Shown: piece by piece, positions 61,181 through 64,000 of the stretch
How positions within the stretch are numbered: position 1 is the first letter of the stretch
Layout of the letters: every line of letters starts with the position of its first letter
NCBI GenBank assembly: GCA_947259315.1
Contig: CAMYLR010000009.1
Span: 1 to 64,000 of the forward strand
Direction of reading: 5' to 3'
DNA length: 64,000 bases
From: an uncultured Gemmatimonadales bacterium
GTDB taxonomy: Bacteria > Gemmatimonadota > Gemmatimonadetes > JACCXV01 > JAHWKZ01
Translations under genes and position numbers: made by a program
Notes under the pieces: generated by a model
Databases searched by the model: none
What the model was told of the DNA's origin: nothing
The model's input: only the letters and a program-made list of their open reading frames with translations

Positions 61181-61657
61181 CTACTCCTGGGGTGGTCCGT
61201 CGATGGTGTCGGGCACGCTCTTGCGGAACCGTCGACCGCGCGGCTCGCCGTCCCGATCACGCGGTGGTCGGGGACCACGAAGACCCGGCGGCCGCATGAA
61301 ACCCGGCCGCATCCGCGTGCGCGCCTCGAGTCGCTCTTTCTGCTCTTCGGTCAATATCGGATCCAGCTCGGCGCGAACGGAATCGCGGAGCGCCTCCATC
61401 TCGCTGTGCGACCGCTCCAGTATCTCGTGAAATCTGGGGCCCATCCGCTCGATCACATCGTGGATCGCCTCCGCCTGCTCCTCGTCCTCGGGCCGGATCG
61501 CGTGCTCGAGAAAGAACTCGAACCCGCCCGGGCGCCGGAGCTCGGTCAACTGTTGCAACCGCCGGTTGACGATCGCGCCGGAGATGACCCCGCCCAGCAC
61601 GATCCCGATCAGCAAGGTGGCACTCAGGATGAGGACCGATTTCGTGCGCGCTCGCAT
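61181..61657 (-). CDS. Membrane-anchored Spy/CnrX-like protein
   Basis: A 158-residue protein with an uncleaved N-terminal TM segment (SVLILSATLLIGIVLGGVISGAIV) and a periplasmic helical domain: FFLEHAIRPEDEEQAEAIHDVIERMGPRFHEILERSHSEMEALRDSVRAELDPILTEEQKERLEAR. It contains LTEEQKE, the LTxxQ signature, and a His in FLEH. The C-terminus is Arg/Pro-rich. The anchored type is like CnrX and NccX metal sensors, which work with an ECF sigma and its anti-sigma. It abuts the anti-sigma-like gene. Confidence 0.77.
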   Translation of the reverse strand: MRARTKSVLILSATLLIGIVLGGVISGAIVNRRLQQLTELRRPGGFEFFLEHAIRPEDEEQAEAIHDVIERMGPRFHEILERSHSEMEALRDSVRAELDPILTEEQKERLEARTRMRPGFMRPPGLRGPRPPRDRDGEPRGRRFRKSVPDTIDGPPQE

Positions 61658-61987
61658 TTACGCCCCCGAGAGCAGGAACAAGGTTTCAAGCGATTGCGAA
61701 GGGATTCCGAGCACGGACTCCAGGGTCGACGTGTAAAGGCCCAGGTCGCCCGGCTCCATCACGTTGTACGCGCTGACCGCGATCGCCAACACGACCGCGG
61801 CGGCCGCAACGCGCATAAACCCCCAACGCAGGGCGGCGTCGATCGACTCGAGGCCGTTACTGGTTTCCTCCCTCTCGATCCGCCGCATCACACGCGACGC
61901 GAAGAAGGGTCCGAACCGGCTCGGCTCGCCACCATCCAACCACTCGCGAAATGTATTCAGACGATCGTCGTTCATCTGACTGTTCAT
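61658..61987 (-). CDS. Putative anti-sigma factor (single TM)
   Basis: A 109-residue protein: a cytoplasmic N-terminal helix region (LNTFREWLDGGEPSRFGPFFASRVMRRIEREETSN), one TM segment (WGFMRVAAAAVVLAIAVSAYNVM) and a short outside tail. The N-terminal FR.WL.......F...V..RI pattern recurs in small proteins beside ECF sigma genes. It has no zinc motif. ATG 61987 follows TTAGGAGA and is 4 bases after the sigma gene stop. The track begins five codons upstream. Confidence 0.68.
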   Translation of the reverse strand: MNSQMNDDRLNTFREWLDGGEPSRFGPFFASRVMRRIEREETSNGLESIDAALRWGFMRVAAAAVVLAIAVSAYNVMEPGDLGLYTSTLESVLGIPSQSLETLFLLSGA

Positions 61988-61991
61988 TCTC

Positions 61992-62588
61992 CTAAGCCTC
62001 ACCTACAAGCGGATCAAGCACCGCTTCGAGCTTGTCTAGCGCGCGCGACAGACGCGACGTGACGGTACCCACCGGCAGTCCCAATATCTCCGCCGTCTCC
62101 CGCGTCGAGTACCCCTCGATCATACGCAACACGACAACCGATCTATGATCGGCCTTGAGCGTTTGGATCGCGGTCCGCACGAGTTCGGCGCGTTCTCGCG
62201 CGTCGATCTCTTCGCCAGCGTCGTGCACGGGTTGGGTCAACATCACTTCTTCCTCGTCACGGCTCACAAAGCGTTTCGTCCACCGCTGCCGTCGTTTGAT
62301 CGCGTCGAGTGACTGGTTGATCGCGATCCGCGTCAGATAGGTGGCGATCGACGACTCTCCACGGAATCTGTCCAACGAGCGATAGAACCGGATGAACGTT
62401 TCCTGGCCGGCATCCTCCGCCTCTTCCGTGTTGCCGAGCATTCCGATCACCGTCGCCGCCACCCGCCCCTCGTAGCGCTCGACCAACTGCCGAAACGCGG
62501 AATCGTCTCCGCGCCGAGCACCATCGAGGAGCTCCTCGTCAGTTGGTTGAACTTCAGCTCGTTTGCGTTCGCTCGTCGGTCCCTGCAT
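61992..62588 (-). CDS. ECF-type RNA polymerase sigma factor (RpoE-like)
   Basis: A 198-residue group 4 sigma factor. Region 2: DDSAFRQLVERYEGRVAATVIGMLGNTEEAEDAGQETFIRFYRSLDRFRGESSIATYLTRIAINQSLDAIKRR. Region 4: AIQTLKADHRSVVVLRMIEGYSTRETAEILGLPVGTVTSRLSRALDKLEAVL. It is the first gene of a minus-strand cassette (sigma, anti-sigma, Spy-like, hypothetical), facing the plus-strand cassette at 59328. No own -35/-10 pair was identified. Confidence 0.93.
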   Translation of the reverse strand: MQGPTSERKRAEVQPTDEELLDGARRGDDSAFRQLVERYEGRVAATVIGMLGNTEEAEDAGQETFIRFYRSLDRFRGESSIATYLTRIAINQSLDAIKRRQRWTKRFVSRDEEEVMLTQPVHDAGEEIDARERAELVRTAIQTLKADHRSVVVLRMIEGYSTRETAEILGLPVGTVTSRLSRALDKLEAVLDPLVGEA

Positions 62589-62676
62589 GCAGATGTCGGG
62601 TCGCGGCCCGCGACCAAGTCCTTGGCGTCGATTCTAGGTCGCGCGAGCGATGTCGCAAAACCGTTTCTCGGCACCA

Positions 62677-63606
62677 TCAGACGCCACGGAAGCCACCGAA
62701 CGGGCCTCGGGGACCGCGCCCATCTCTTTGAAACGCACCCGCGCGCAACGCGTGGTAGAGGCTTCCGATCTCCATCTGCGTGTCGGACAGGATCGCTCCA
62801 ACGGCTTCGCGATGCGCTGCGATCCGCTCGGCGATCGAAGCATCGCCGAGGGGCGCGCTCATCCGTTGTTCTTTGAGTGTTTCGAGCTCGGCGATCTGTG
62901 CGTCGGTCAGCCCCAGCACCTCGATCCGCACCGCCTTCGCTTCCTCCATGAACGTCTCCCGCTGGGCGCGATGTTCGTCGAGCGCCGCGCGCTGCTCATC
63001 GGTCAGCAGAGGATCGATCTCCGCATGCACGGCCTCACGGAGCTCCTGTGCCTGGGCGCGAAACTCCTGTGGTGTGATCTCGCCGCTGCGCAGCTGCGCG
63101 TGCAAACCCTCGAACTGGGACCGGAACGATTCCAGCACTTCGCGTATCGCCTGCCGCTGCTCATCGGTCGCGTCCGGCAGGAGGCGCCCCGGCCCGCCTC
63201 GCGGACCATGGCCAAACCGGCCTCGGCCGTGGCCAAACGCGGGCCGATCTCCACCCCTGGCGGCGATCTGCTCGAGCCGTTCCGTCTGCCGATCGACGAT
63301 CTGTTCGATCTGCTCGGCGGTCAACGTGGCGTGGAGCTCGCCCGCCAGGCGCCAGAGCGCACCGGGCTCACCCATCCGTTCGCCAAAGCTGGCCGCCAGC
63401 TCATTGACGGCGGCGGTCTGACCCGAGGTCAGCGACAGACCCTCGGTGACGCCCGCCAGGAGCCCGTCGACGTCGCCGGCGGCGATTTCCTGCCCACCCG
63501 TGTCGTCGGCCAGATCGGTGACCGCCTCGTCGCACGCCGACAGGCCAAATACCAACACCACGAGCGTCGCGATCTTCCCATGGCGGCCTCTCTTCCAAAA
63601 CCTCAT
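62677..63606 (-). CDS. Large Spy-like lipoprotein with LTxxQ repeats
   Basis: A 309-residue lipoprotein: signal IATLVVLVFGLSACDE (lipobox LSAC), then several Spy-type repeats with LTSGQTAAVNEL, LTAEQIEQIV, ATDEQRQAIREV, LTDEQRAALDEHR and LTDAQIAELETL. A His/Gly/Arg-rich segment, FGHGRGRFGHGPRGGPGRL, could bind metal, and the C-terminus is GPRGPFGGFRGV. It seems to be two or three Spy domains in tandem. The start ATG 63606 follows GGGAGGG; the track adds eight codons. It sits 88 bases beyond the sigma gene start and may be its target. Confidence 0.75.
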   Translation of the reverse strand: MRFWKRGRHGKIATLVVLVFGLSACDEAVTDLADDTGGQEIAAGDVDGLLAGVTEGLSLTSGQTAAVNELAASFGERMGEPGALWRLAGELHATLTAEQIEQIVDRQTERLEQIAARGGDRPAFGHGRGRFGHGPRGGPGRLLPDATDEQRQAIREVLESFRSQFEGLHAQLRSGEITPQEFRAQAQELREAVHAEIDPLLTDEQRAALDEHRAQRETFMEEAKAVRIEVLGLTDAQIAELETLKEQRMSAPLGDASIAERIAAHREAVGAILSDTQMEIGSLYHALRAGAFQRDGRGPRGPFGGFRGV

Positions 63607-63819
63607 AACGCCCTCCCTATATCTAAGCATTCATGTTCACGCCTTCCAAAACTCTAGCTTCATCTGTCCCTTAGACCCCGGATCGGGTGACTCCATTCCC
63701 ACCCCGACTCGAGCCGATCGGGATTGGACGCTTGGGAGTGGATCGCCTCTTCGGGGCTTCTAATGGAATGACTGAACGACGATACGGAATCGATGACATC
63801 TAGAAAGGAGAGTCCAACG

Positions 63820-64000
63820 ATGTTCAATCTCAGGACCCTGCTTCTCGTGGCGGTGATGCTCGGTGTAGCGATACCGGCTGCGGCGCAGGAGCGAGGAAAG
63901 AGGGGCGGCCCGCCCGGGGATCCCACCGCCCACATCGACCAGCTAATCGACGAGCTCGATCTCTCCGCCGATCAAGCGTCCCAGGTGCGTCCGATCCTCG
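63820..64000 (+). CDS. Spy-like periplasmic protein (partial)
   Basis: Sixty residues are present before the window end: signal LRTLLLVAVMLGVAIPAAAQ, a basic/Gly stretch (ERGKRGGPPGDP), then THIDQLIDELDLSADQASQVRPIL, the opening of an LTxxQ-like helical domain (LSADQ). ATG 63820 has AAAGGAGAG upstream. It is divergent from the large Spy-like lipoprotein, and continues past the window. The 200-base gap 63607-63819 between them shows no further gene; it should hold two promoters. Confidence 0.7.
   Translation, partial: MFNLRTLLLVAVMLGVAIPAAAQERGKRGGPPGDPTAHIDQLIDELDLSADQASQVRPIL

Overview
This is a high-GC bacterial chromosome window with a Gram-negative envelope (TolC, RND pumps, beta-barrels, lipoproteins). 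The GWxTD-domain protein, several Spy/CpxP-like proteins, a PCYCGC lipoprotein and two ECF sigma cassettes suggest Gemmatimonadota or a relative. That placement is inference; there is no rRNA or ribosomal protein here to test it. No tRNA, CRISPR array, insertion sequence or prophage was seen.

Layout. 1-7.7 kb: general metabolism (proline racemase family, GST, class I FBPase, DhnA-type aldolase, thioesterase, DUF819 membrane protein, XRE regulator, HExxH peptidase, methyltransferase). 7.8-13.4 kb: minus-strand run with tryptophanase, aldo/keto reductase, GMC oxidoreductase and a Vgb-like propeller lipoprotein. 13.7-14.2 kb: a PCYCGC lipoprotein whose frame continues through an in-frame TGA into a conserved C-terminus, a strong selenoprotein candidate. 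14.4-19.4 kb: respiratory cluster (YtkA-like lipoprotein, porin, two cytochromes c, cytochrome b6-type subunit). 19.7-25.5 kb: minus-strand M50 peptidase / RND exporter / LolA-like / beta-barrel operon. 25.6-39.3 kb: metal-response island (CusRS-like two-component system, Spy-YHS-YHS-patatin-CopA operon, CusCBA-PII-SHOCT operon). 39.3-46.1 kb: complete-looking his operon behind a classical leader-peptide attenuator, containing a rare HisC-HisB fusion. 46.1-54.7 kb: second redox/metal block (broken oxidoreductase, double-HMA protein, ICMT-like protein, Rieske protein, lycopene-cyclase-like protein, RnfA/RnfE pair, DUF2933, DUF5676, DUF1573, CcdA-like, lone nuoA). 55-64 kb: GWxTD protein, TPP riboswitch-thiC, and two convergent ECF sigma / anti-sigma / Spy-like cassettes.

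How it fits together. A 45-base promoter module recurs eight times: three TTCA-like repeats at an exact 11-bp period, 12 bases, then a -10-like hexamer (xAxxxT). It precedes the M50-RND operon, the Spy-CopA operon, the CusCBA operon, the broken oxidoreductase, the Rieske gene, the DUF2933-DUF5676-RnfE-RnfA operon and both DUF1573 genes. The geometry is that of an OmpR/PhoB-family response regulator site, and one sits beside the CusR-like regulator gene. I infer one regulon joining metal export to envelope electron-transfer parts (Rieske, RnfAE, CcdA-like). The his operon lies between its two halves. This regulon and the selenocysteine-containing PCYCGC protein are the main candidates for undescribed biology.
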